Source: Takakia lepidozioides
Lineage: Eukaryota; Streptophyta; Takakiopsida; Takakiales; Takakiaceae
Assembly (NCBI GenBank): GCA_030704615.1
Contig: CM060733.1
Span: 37,512,001 to 37,576,000 of the forward strand
Reading direction: 5' to 3'
DNA length: 64,000 bases
The translations under genes and the position numbers were made by a program. Every line of letters begins with the position of its first letter. Position 1 is the stretch's first letter. Under the pieces are notes generated by a model. That model saw nothing but the letters and a program-made list of their open reading frames with translations, was not told the origin of the DNA and did no database searches. Positions 1 through 9,974 of this stretch are shown here, in pieces.

Positions 1-637
1 TGGGCACCTTCCCACGGCCGTCCATGTATCGAGGACTCTGGCACTTGGGGCAATTTGCAGCCTTCTCGAGGTCTCCACGAAACAATACACATCCACGCTC
101 ACAGGCAAGGATCTGTTTGTATCCTAGACCCATCATGGCGATCATATTTTTGGACTCATACTGCGATTTGGGCAAGGTGTTCTGTTTGGGCAAAATCTCC
201 AGCCTCAACAATGAAAATAACTCATCCACAAATGCATTGGTACATCTGTGAGTAGCGCAAGAATTGAGCAACATCAATATGGCGGTCAATCGGCTGTGAA
301 CGCTCCCATTGTATAAGGGGATTTGGGACTCTCGCATGAGTTTTTCATGGTGAAGATCATTTGGCGCGCCTGCTTCTTCTCCGCCCATATTTTCCCCATC
401 AGGCATTTCAGAGGGATTTGCGCCATTCTCAACAGCCTCATCATTGTCCAAGTGAAGGGCATTTGGGGCAGGTGTGGGATTCTCCCGGAGGGTATCTGAT
501 ATTTCAAATGCATCTTTCACAGCACGGGCAATCTGGCCCCGTAGCCCATTGCCGTCTTGTCCCTCCAAATTGACGTCGTTTACAACACTCTCTACACTAC
601 ATGCAGCCTCCACTTCAGAGTCGGATGTAATGTAGCC
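1..637 (-). CDS. CACTA transposase tnp2, N-terminal exon (partial, runs off left edge)
   Basis: TNP2/TNPD-type transposase of a CACTA (En/Spm) element. One frame stays open on the minus strand from a probable splice acceptor (CACAG at about 638-642) to the window edge. Landmarks in order are an acidic leader, HHEKLMRESQIPLYNGS, LNSCATHRCTNAFVDELFSL, LPKSQYESKNMIAMMGLGY and CERGCVLFRGDLEKAANCPKC, the usual order of the region before the catalytic core. The matching part of another copy lies near 37.3-37.8 kb. No stop is seen here, so the copy may be functional beyond the edge. The exon upstream of 638 was not found. The family call rests on motif memory and is quite sure; activity is unknown. 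Confidence 0.8.
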
Positions 638-1099
638 CTGTGAACGCAAATGAAATCAGAAATTGGGATACGTGGAACGGGTTCTTTTCAAAACTCCCAG
701 ACAGCGAAATTTCATTTAAACATTGTCATGTAAGCAAACACTTTGTAGAATTGCACTAGTTCAATACAGGTGAATGTTGCAAGTCTCCCCCGCACTTGCG
801 AATCAGGAGACGAAATTGGTCGGCCACAGACTTCATTTCGAAGCAGCTTGTGGAGCTCAGACACAAGACAAATGAAAACTACTCTTATATAATACGGCAA
901 AGTAGGAACACAGTTTTCATCGAAAAACTGAACAAACATACCCTTTGTGATAGAGGGAGACATCCCCACATACAGACAGCTATCTGCACATACCGACAAA
1001 GTGAAAGCTCTCAACAAATATGCCCAAGTGGGCAGTGCGTTGAAGGCATGACACATGGCAGCAAACTGCCAAAAGCCCAAAATGCGTGGAGCCTTCATA
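638..1099. other. Upstream flank of tnp2, no gene seen
   Basis: This should be the first intron and 5' region of the minus-strand tnp2 gene. Open frames here overlap on both strands and resemble no family I know. No promoter could be placed. Confidence 0.4.
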
Positions 1100-1345
1100 C
1101 ATGGCAGTCAACAGCGACCATGTAGTCATGACCCTGACTACATGACTCCAGTACAACCAATGGAAGAACACCACATAGTTCAAATGTCCATGATCCGCGG
1201 TCATGAAGTCATGGACATGACTACTCTGACGCACTACCAACTACATGACTCCATCACTACGACTCCATGACTCCAATACATCCAACGGAAGAACGACACG
1301 TAGTTCGGACTCCAGTCACTCCCATGACTGTCCAAAATGCGGACA
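1100..1345. repeat. CATGACT/AGTCATG short-repeat cluster, likely CACTA subterminal region
   Basis: The heptamer CATGACT and its complement recur many times (for example CATGACTACATGACTCC) in direct and inverted order. CACTA elements carry such short subterminal repeats as transposase-binding sites, and this cluster lies on the 5' side of the tnp2 exon at 1-637. The same motif fills both ends of the Pack-CACTA at 15.0-21.7 kb, which suggests a shared family. No terminal CACTA repeat was found with confidence next to it. Confidence 0.5.
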
Positions 1346-2201
1346 TACGCGGGCGTGCTGTGAGCATGTCAGAGTGCATGCAAGGCGTACCGGGATTGTA
1401 CACTGTCGAAGGTTTGGGTCCCTCCCATACTTTGTTAGGTGCTTTTTGGCCATCTGTAGAAACTGCGGGATCCCTCCATGGCATATTCTGCAGTTGCACT
1501 CTTGTGCAATGGCATGCGCCTCCTCTAGTCACCACAGTTTCTCATCTTTCCTGCGCACACGGAGTCATTGAGCTGTCAGCCGAAACCCCGCTCTCGTTAT
1601 ATACATCGTACTTACACAATGGGTGTGCAAGGGTCTTTGTAGCTGATGTCAGACTGCCATGGTCAGGCCCTCCCCGTGCGGTCCCCTGACTGCGTATGAG
1701 AAGCTAAGGGAGACCTGCATTGCTCGCAACAAAGAGGTTGAGGCGGAGTTGTTTGGTTCGCACCCACTGTGAGTATACTGAGAGGCCGCTCACCCTAGTG
1801 TTGTGGCCGCTATCTCGCAGGAGAGCATTCCACCTCAACCGAAGTGCTCAACTGACCGGAATACTTTAGTTTGGGGTTGTCAGACATCGCATTGCAGGGG
1901 TTTCTCATTAGGGTTTTTTTTTTTAAAATGTGAGAGGTTTACGGTTTAGCCTGAAATTGCCCGCATTCTTGTCTTTTGGGTTTACGAGTTTTTCTAGATT
2001 CGCAGTGTTGGGATTGCGTTGCTAAGTACACAGAATGATGGTTGTGAGGCATCGCCTGTCTCCACACTTTCATGGCGCACCATGAAGTTAATTTCTTCAT
2101 GGGGCGGGGCTTGCAGGCTTGTTGCTCCGAAACCAAAGCGTGCTTGCCGTCGACCTCCACTATCCACGGGACCACCCAGACGCAGTGGAAGGCTAGAAAC
2201 A
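1346..2201. other. No gene recognised
   Basis: Small overlapping frames only. A sequence ending CCCTAGTG near 1799 could be a CACTA terminus, but no partner was found. Confidence 0.3.
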
Positions 2202-4208
2202 ATGGCCGACGAGGCACGGCAGTACGTCGACGAAGACGACAAGGAGGATTTCTTGTGTGTCCCTGCGGGCGAGCACACTGGCGATTCCAGCGAAGATGTC
2301 CTTCGCCACCCAGCTCCTGCACCCTCGCTTCCCCATAAACGCCCGTCGCCGGCAAATCACCATCTGTAAGCACCTGCTCACTATGACGCCACATCTTCAG
2401 CATTTCTATGCATTGACATGATGAGCATACCCATGAAGGAAGCATGCAAATGTACAGAACATGTTTGAGACTTTCTTAGCATTCCAGGATGTAAATGCAC
2501 TTCCCACACAGAAGAGGTTGAAAGGTGGAAGCCACAGAAAATCGGGCAGTGGACATGGCACAACTTTGAATGCAATCACATTTGGAAAGTTCTCTGCAGA
2601 AGACTTTCGGGAATTCTGGGTAATATGTACAATGCAAAGTCCTGTTTTGTGAAGTGGCAGTTCAAAGGCAATAGCTCACTTTGGGAATTTCAAATTGGGG
2701 AGATGGCATTGCTGGAAAAAATTGCATGTAGCAAGGAAGGGATGCCCGAGCATATAAGTAGTGAAACCCCACAAAGGGACAGGAAATCAAGCCCTTTCGC
2801 TATATCTTCATCGTGTACACAGTTTGGGTTAAAGTCAAAGGCTCATACTAAGAGGTTGATACACAGTGATGTTTCTGTTTACAACTAAAATGCAATGTCC
2901 ATTCAAATGATTCCATCTACCCATTGATGCAAGTTCTTCTATGCACGCTTTGATACAAGCATGCCAATGGTTTGTGAGGTCTCCCCATTAGGTAGGCTTT
3001 GGAATTGGCCATGTAGATTTGGCTCAGCCCCCACTTTTCAAGTTGGGTAAACAGAAGTGTGGGGCACCTAATGAGTCTGAGGGGATGAGAACCTGCTCAT
3101 AGTAGGATGACTACAATCAAAGCATTAAAATGGCAGGTGCACGACATTATTATTTTTTAAGTTGCCATGATTTCATTTGAATGCTTTGATTGACTTTAAT
3201 GTTTGAATTGGTTTTTATTCTGTGCAGGCCAGGAAGAGGCGAGCTTCCATCGAAGATGCTGCAGCTATGGTGGGCAGTCCATCGGGGCGGGGGTTGTTGA
3301 AACTAGTCAACCCTGCTACAAACAAGTCCCCAGGCGTAGCACGACCACCTCCACGACCTATTCCACAGTACCCTCCGTACACACATTACCCACATGCCTA
3401 CCCCACCCCCGATCAGTATGGCGCTGCGGACCCTTACAACCCGCACATCCAATACAAGCCCCCTCCAGGTGGTTACCCACAGCAGCCATATGCCCATTCT
3501 CCTCCACCTATTCCCCCTTACCTCCCAGACCCACATGCTTACCTGACATCTACACGTCCACCATACGAACCTTTTGGGCCATACGGTGGGCGATACCGTC
3601 CTGCCCCCCATTCCCCATGGCAACCCCCAGCTGCCCCACCACCTGAGGAGGCAAAGGAACACATCCCTATGACCAAGAAGGAGCGAGCTAATGCTTTGAG
3701 GCGGGCGAACAGGCGAGCCAGGGCAGAGGCAATCCAAAACCATGATGCGCGAGAGGAAGATGGACTCCCCCCTCAAGTGCTTCCGGTTGACAAAGCTGGA
3801 GAGCCCATTGGACCAGCACGCAATACTTGGCATGCAGCCCTCAAAGGCCAGATGTGGCGTTTGTGTGACATGTCAATGCATATTGCAGCGCAGGATGAAT
3901 CTGTCATTGAAGAAATATACATGATTCTACACTCTACATTTGCGTACACGCCACGTGGTCTTGACTATGAGTACATGAGGAAGACACTTGGCATTGTCTT
4001 GAAAACCCAAAGACACGAGATCCATGCAGTGTACAAGGCAGGCGAGGGGAGGCCTGCGCATCTGAAGGAAGCTCATTGGGACAGGCTGGTATCGTATTGG
4101 CAGACAACAGGATTCAGCGCAAAAAGTGCCCTCATGAAGGTTGCAAATTCATCAATCAAGAAGCCTTAAAAAACATGACGTGGTGGGAAGGCATCTGTTG
4201 AGGCTCGG
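2202..4208 (+). CDS. tnpA-like CACTA protein (Transposase_24 type), two exons, 3' end damaged
   Basis: Exon 1 (2202-2365) starts MADEARQYVDEDDKEDFL and ends at a GTAAGC donor. Exon 2 starts at 3233 after GGCCAG and joins in phase to give ANHHLKRRASIEDAAAMVG. The middle, about residues 75-190, is rich in proline, tyrosine and glycine (for example PYTHYPHAYPTPDQYG). The C-terminus has the Transposase_24 pattern, with HWDRLVSYWQTTG followed by a basic segment. A TAA stop sits at about 4167-4169 and a TGA soon after, but the frame goes on as RGGKASVEARL to a good GTAAGT donor near 4209. The stops therefore look like damage. The leader could start earlier, at 2019. CACTA elements use such proteins to bind subterminal repeats. 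The gene lies divergent to tnp2. Confidence 0.6.
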
Positions 4209-4263
4209 CTTGTAAGTTCACACACCAGTTTTTTTGCCCTCTTTGCCTTGGCTGATTGTTGTC

Positions 4264-4985
4264 TTATAATGTCAAACAGGCTAAGTCCTGGCAAAAGAGA
4301 GTAGAAAAGAATCTCAAGGACCTGGACCTGGATCCGCAAGTCTTGACCCTGCTGGATAAATCTGACTTAGAGGCTGTAGTGTCTGAAGCCATGTCTGTTG
4401 CCATGAGATTGTTTGATGAAAATGAAGTTAGGCAGAGAACTTCCCTGAACTTGTTTCCAGTCAGTGACATGGGGGTGGACATCTTGGATGACCTCAAGGG
4501 TCTACCCACTCTCGGCACTAGACTGAAATTTAAACTCAGGGCAGGAAGCCTACCTTTGAACAGCAAATAGAAGCAGAGAGGAAATGGAGAGTGCAATTGT
4601 CCGTTGTGTGGGCAATCTGAAGACAATATTCATTTTCTGATACACTGTCCGGGGTTCTCTCACCAAAGAGACGCTCGCTTCAATTCTATCAAGGGAATTG
4701 TGCATGTACCCCTGTTTACCAACTTTGAAAGTCTCGAGGCTGAGCCAAAAGCCTAGGCCCTCCTAAGGCCTAGTTTTTGGGCAAATCACACACAACAGAT
4801 TGATGCTTGTGTGAAGGGTTTTCTAGAGGATATCTGGAAAACCCGGATTAATTCTTTATATGAAGGTAAGTCTTACTACCAACGTCAGCCCCTGACAGAG
4901 GTAGGTTCTGTTCCTTTTGTTCCCGCTCAAACTGGGCACGGGGTCAATGGCCACAAGGCTACGGCAAACAACGTCTTATGAGTAC
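4264..4985 (+). pseudogene. Non-LTR retrotransposon (LINE) C-terminal tail with zinc knuckle
   Basis: The frame reads SWQKRVEKNLKDLDLDPQ early and, after one TAG near 4568, NCPLCGQSEDNIHFLIHCPG. The pattern C-x2-C-x7-H-x4-C, followed by a run with RDARF, is the zinc-binding tail that follows reverse transcriptase in many LINEs. A further stop near 4756 and the lack of any upstream RT show that it is a 5'-truncated, dead copy. An RT fragment of a similar LINE type lies at 21,875-22,121 on the minus strand. Confidence 0.55.
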
Positions 4986-6479
4986 AATCTATAATGGGGT
5001 GTCCATTTCCCCCATTTTACACCATGTTAGGAGGGAAGTACGAAGTGCCACCAGGCTTTGTTATTGAATTCTCCAAATTATGTGGAGTGCAATCAAGGTT
5101 TTCTTTGAAGGGGTGCTGCCTGTGGAGTGAACTAAAGTGTTCATTCACCTTGTCGCAAAGTGCTTTTAGGATTTTCTTTAAGGGGGGAGGCAGGTTTCTT
5201 GAATTACGCTTCATTTCCCGAGTGCTACTAACCTTTTCTATTGCAAGGAGACCCTACCCAGCGCATCTTTAAGGGTGGAGGTGTGTCCAAGAGTCACTTC
5301 AATAGCGAATCAAATGGACTGTTTTTTGTGGAAGGAGTTTTTTGTGAGTGCTACGTAGTAGTCATCTGTAAAATTGGGCGAGGTTGCAATCGTCAAGTAC
5401 AATGGTAATGTTTCTTACTTGGTCCTGGCAAGTGGTCAGTAATACAGTTTGCCAGACTTCTGGAAGGAGATAGAGACCCAGTTTTGCAATTTTGTTATGC
5501 CTTGGTTACATTTCTGTATTTCTTCCAATTGGGTCTCGCCATGGTCAGAATAGTGGTGCAACTTCATGTAAGTTGTCCCTGATGTTCATCAAGAAAGGCA
5601 AGTATCGTATGAAAGTTATATTTGGGGAGTGCGAGGTCTATGTGACGACGTGATTTTCACCAGTTGCTGCTTAGACATATTGTGTTGATGTCGTTGCCAG
5701 AGAGCTGCTCTCATTCTCTGATTTCAGATTATGTCTACTGGCAGAGTTGTGAAGCTGCATGAAATTGTTGCTTTCTGAGTTCTGGAGGCGCAATAATTTG
5801 TATTAAGCCATTCCCCAAATGAATGAAACTCATTATTAAGAGCTAATTTGCACTTGATTGTTTCAACCATGACTTGATGGTGAGGAAAGTAGCCTGCACT
5901 CATGCTTGGGGAATTTCCAATCGGGTCTGACATCCAAAGTGGGCTTTAATTTGGACTGTTTGTATGTAATCAGCTAGGTGAGGTTGGGATTTTTGGAATG
6001 ATGGAATTGTGACCTGTTAGTGTGTAGTGGGTGGGGTCCTCATTTTACATACCAATCTGTAAGTGTGGATAGAGAATGGTCTGATCAGAGTTGTCGTGCA
6101 ATGATGATGTTAGGGCAGTATTTGAAACTGCAATAGTGAGTGTGAGTGTGAGTGTTAACATGACTTTTTGTGGTCATTAACATAGGGTAGTGCCGTGCTG
6201 GTGATTACTCTTCTGCATTAGCTGCATTTGTCACTCAGCTCTCTGTATTACTGCAGACATAGTGACTACGTTAGTGGGCGTGGGGATACCAATATTGGTT
6301 GCATCCCAACAATATGTCATTCAACCTTTGTTCAACCACTATTGTCCCAGAATGGTATGTCGTTCGTCATGGCTGACCATGCTAGCATACTGAGCTGGTA
6401 CTTGACTAATGCAGGCACAGGAGCGAGGCCGAAGTCCATCGTTGCATGAAATCCAGGAAGGTTCAGTAAGCAGAACATG
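4986..6479. other. No gene recognised
   Basis: About 1.5 kb between the LINE tail and the MULE A terminus. Only short frames with no family resemblance and a small GTGAGT repeat near 6135-6155. Confidence 0.4.
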
Positions 6480-6545
6480 AGGTTTACTATTTCATGAGCC
6501 CATGAGCCCATGAGCCTATGAGCCTATGAGCTCATGAGCGGGCAT
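6480..6545 (+). repeat. MULE A terminal repeat with CATGAGC tandem units
   Basis: CTATTTCATGAGC is followed by six further short units of the type CCATGAGC/CTATGAGC. The same arrangement starts at 24,265 and 37,841, so it marks the terminus of this MULE family. Confidence 0.65.
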
Positions 6546-6974
6546 CCGCGGAATTGGAATTTTCGTGCCTTTATTGACGGTGTTATGTCTTCTTACCTCG
6601 ATAATACGGTCTGTTTCTCCTGGTCCAGGATGCGGAATGAGGTATTTCGGCACCGTTATTCCACGTCACTACTGTAATACATTGTGCAGGACAAGAAAGA
6701 GACACAAAATTGTAGCCCTCACAAGCCATTGTGCTGACAAGGTAATATATTTAGGGTCAGACGACAGTTGAACTTGCAAACCCCATTCAACTCAACATCA
6801 AGCCCACATTGACATGACGCTCGAAATAAAAACATCAGGCAACCACAAGTTTTTATTTTGTACAGCGACTACTCCAAGCTTCCATCATCAAAAATACCAC
6901 TGCGGCATAAGAAACCTGTGGAACTACCATATCCCGGAGCCTGTGCCCTCCAATCACCCTCCACAATGATCCTT

Positions 6975-8060
6975 ACCGCGCTATGCTGCTGCGTTGACAT
7001 CCACAACACGAACCACTGAGTCGTCGAACCACAGGTTCAGAATTAGGAGTGGTGCGGTAGTCGTCCATTGCGCATTGCCGTTTTCTGGATTAAGATGGCG
7101 AACATAAAGATACAAGATATCTATAGAGATCACGTTCGTGAAAACATGCAGATATTGGAGGCCTCCTATTGGGACCTCCTCCACAGCGTCGTGAAATTCG
7201 CAAACATCTAGGACAAACCTGTTCCGATTCTCCCTTAGTGTCAACAATATATTCCCTGGCCCAGAATAGTGAGTGAGCAACTCAAGAGCCCTATCCGGGA
7301 GCAAATACTGTGGAGGTGCAGTATAGTTATGGTAGTAAGATCTCCAGAACTTGCCGCAGCAACATCTCATGATGAACAGACGAACACTCCGTCTTCCAGG
7401 TCTATCTCACACAAGTATCGCTCCAGCAGGTTCTAATCGTCGTCAAGTCGCCCACGTTGTCGTCCTCTGCTTCTGTCAGCTCAATGGGCCGCCCATCTGC
7501 AGATCCGAGTCCGACATCTCCAGCAGCCTCCACTGCATCCGTGTTTTCTGAAACTGCCTGCAAACCCAATATCTCCGCTTCCAGTCTCCCAAGTGGTTTT
7601 ACTGGCGAAGCCATGGGTTCCTTCTGCTTCCTCGGCTTCCGGACTCTAGGTGGGCTTTTCTGAGGCAATTTTTTGAGGTGTTGAATGAGGAGTCGTCTGC
7701 CTCGATGCACTTCCACCTTGTGAGCGCAGCACCCGGGCAGGAGTATCCAAAGTTGACTGTGTTGGCTCGCCCCCCTACGATCCCTCCCCAGCTCCCATGT
7801 CAAACAAACAGGAAAACATGACACACTGCACGCAAAAAAAAAGGTGTAAAAGGAATAGTGCGTATGGAGTGCTTCACATCCGCAAAGCACGAATCTCTCA
7901 CTGGTGGGCGATCCGAGTCTCCGGATAACGAGGTCTGCATTTCCTGCATGAGACGGAGCTTAAGTCGTGTCGTCGGCGGCTTCCCAAAATCCCGCGTCCT
8001 CCTTCTCTGCGCCGGAGTTGCCTGACCTTCCACAAACTCTATGCTATCACTATGCTGCAT
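6975..8060 (-). pseudogene. MULE A accessory gene, divergent to the transposase (possible relic of the methyltransferase gene)
   Basis: Three pieces are visible. The first, from 8060, holds RTRDFGKPPTTRLKLRLMQE and is similar to the first exon of the MULE B accessory gene near 31.1 kb (LYFGRRPISRMAKLKLQQE). The second (to 7402) is a hydrophilic segment with KPRKQKEPMASPVKPLGRLE and an acidic end. The third, 7370-6981, reads ALELLTHYSGPGNILLTL and then RFVLDVCEFHDAVEEV. The last resembles the motif I region of a DNA methyltransferase that has lost its acidic and glycine residues, but only weakly. Frame changes between pieces suggest introns or decay. Position and first-exon similarity support homology with MULE B; the methyltransferase identity is a guess. 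Confidence 0.4.
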
Positions 8061-8459
8061 AAGGAGAGGAAACGCAGGAGAATGTCACTGCAAAAGAGAA
8101 AGGAGCGAGAGAGCGAAGTGGTGGAACATGCAACCACTGTGCACGAGCAGATGCGTAAGTAGCCACGTCTCCCGAAGCGTTGCCACCGTCCACCACTTTC
8201 TGTCGTATGGGTGATGAAGAGATTGCGACCCCTGACACGTTCGCACGGATGAAGTCGACTGGAACACGACGCGTGCCTGTTCAAGCCACCAGTATAAGAC
8301 GCTTTATCCGAATTGCGGCACCAAAATACCGTTCCGTTCACCGGATGTTATTCCCGGAGCAGCCGGCATTGAATGGAATATCTGCACATCATGAAACCCA
8401 ACCGCCATGAAAATCCCCTGCCTATGACATTCAACAGTCAGGTCGGTACGTTTCATCAG

Positions 8460-9730
8460 CGGACGGATGAATTTCGGCGTCAAAATTCATCTTATGCAAG
8501 TGCTTTCATATACAAACTTATGAATTTCGGCACCGCAATTCATCGCTTCCCTAGTCCTCATCCGTCATGAGCAAACCTGTCAGTCGGATATCGGAGCCGG
8601 AATCAATTCCGGGACAGTGGAGACGGTTGCACTTGGGCACATTTCATCCATATTTCGGCGCCGAAATTCATTAAGAATATCTCCGTCCGCGCGTAGACGA
8701 GGTGAAATCATCCATATTTCGGCGCCGAAATACATCCAGCACGAAGACTAAATCGGCACCATGCTACGTTTTGCCGCCATCATTGCCCATCACGGTTGCT
8801 GTCCATGCCTGTTGGACTTGCCATGTATGGACTGTTTAGTATAATTTCGGCGCCGGAATTATACTTTATGTGCGGCAACGTCCTATGCGAAAAACGACCA
8901 CTTAATGGATACTGTCAGTTTCAAATGAAAAGAACGGCTAAAATGCAATTAATTTTCCCCCAACATGAAAAAATATCTCTTTTCGTCATTGGATAACGGC
9001 CTTTTGTAAGACATAAAGGGTTGAATGTGCCGATTTCTCCATTTAATGCAGACTATTCGTATCTTTGTCTAAATGGGTTATTTCAAACGAATTTCGGAAC
9101 ATTACATCATCCATAAGCAAGAAGTAAGTGTTGGGTTCGGGCGAATTTCGGCGCCGAAATTCATCCGTCGCATAGAAAATGTAATATTAGAGTTACCCAT
9201 TGCGGACAGTAAGGATGAATTTCGGTGCCAAAATTCATCCATTTCAAAGAGAAATAAATATTGGAGGGAGGGCATTGGATGAATTTCGGCGCCGAAATCC
9301 AGTGCTCAAACCCTTAAAAGAAATTGGAGGGATGACTTCGGATGAATTTCGGTGCCGAAATTCATTGCTCGCGAAGAAAAAAGAAAATTAGAAGGGAGGA
9401 CTTGGATGAATTTCAGCGCCGAAATTCATCCCTGCTGTCGATTCAGGATTACTGTCATTCGGATGTCGACACCGAAATCCGGACACGTGGTGAATCATGA
9501 CTGTAATCACGAACACATTCATCCGTATTTTGGCGCCGAAATTCATCCCTTATGTGCATAAACAATTTCATGAAGAACATGTTCATCCGAATTTCGGCAC
9601 CGAAATCCATCCGTCGGGTGCTTGTTCAGTTTCATGAGGTGAACAAAAATAAATTTGGATGAACATCTCTGTCATGTAACAGATTTGGAAGCCAGGGGAT
9701 GAATTCCGGCGACAGACCGAAATTCATGAG
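8460..9730. repeat. Palindrome array A (GGCGCC-centred)
   Basis: At least 13 copies of a palindrome with consensus ATGAATTTCGGCGCCGAAAT and its mirror, spaced roughly 50-300 bp. Good copies lie near 8650, 8710, 9145, 9277, 9345, 9405, 9525 and 9590; several have one or two changes, for example GGTGCC or GGCACC. The array fills the space between the minus-strand accessory gene and the transposase start. Confidence 0.85.
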
Positions 9731-9899
9731 AAGGCCTGATTTATTGTAGCCCAACTGGTGGTACATCACAATTCAGGCACCAAATATCCGATGTGAACTT
9801 GCTGTGGTCGTCCGTATTTGTAACGTACGTTACACACCTTCATCCATACGTGCACTGATCACCCATCCTGTTGGATACAGAATCCTCCAGAAAATGATT

Positions 9900-9925
9900 G
9901 TGGTATTATATAGGACACACTCTTC
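9900..9925 (+). promoter_or_regulatory. Possible TATA region of the MULE A transposase
   Basis: ATTATATAGG lies about 65 bp before the ATG at 9975, a plausible plant TATA position. It has no other support. Confidence 0.3.
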
Positions 9926-9974
9926 TCATTGCACGACTTCGCTGCGGAGCGTACCGAGAGTTGTCGTCTTCAAC

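Noticed and set aside
796-1571. Overlapping open frames of 70-140 codons on both strands
   Set aside because: They overlap each other, resemble no family and lie in a short-repeat region; likely chance frames.
1790-1800. CCCTAGTG as the CACTA terminus of the left-edge element
   Set aside because: No matching partner is in the window and its sequence differs from both defined CACTA termini.
8460-9730. CRISPR-like array (regular palindromic repeats with unique spacers)
   Set aside because: Repeats vary in sequence and spacing, there are no cas genes, and the DNA is from a plant nucleus. Transposon-internal palindromes explain it better.
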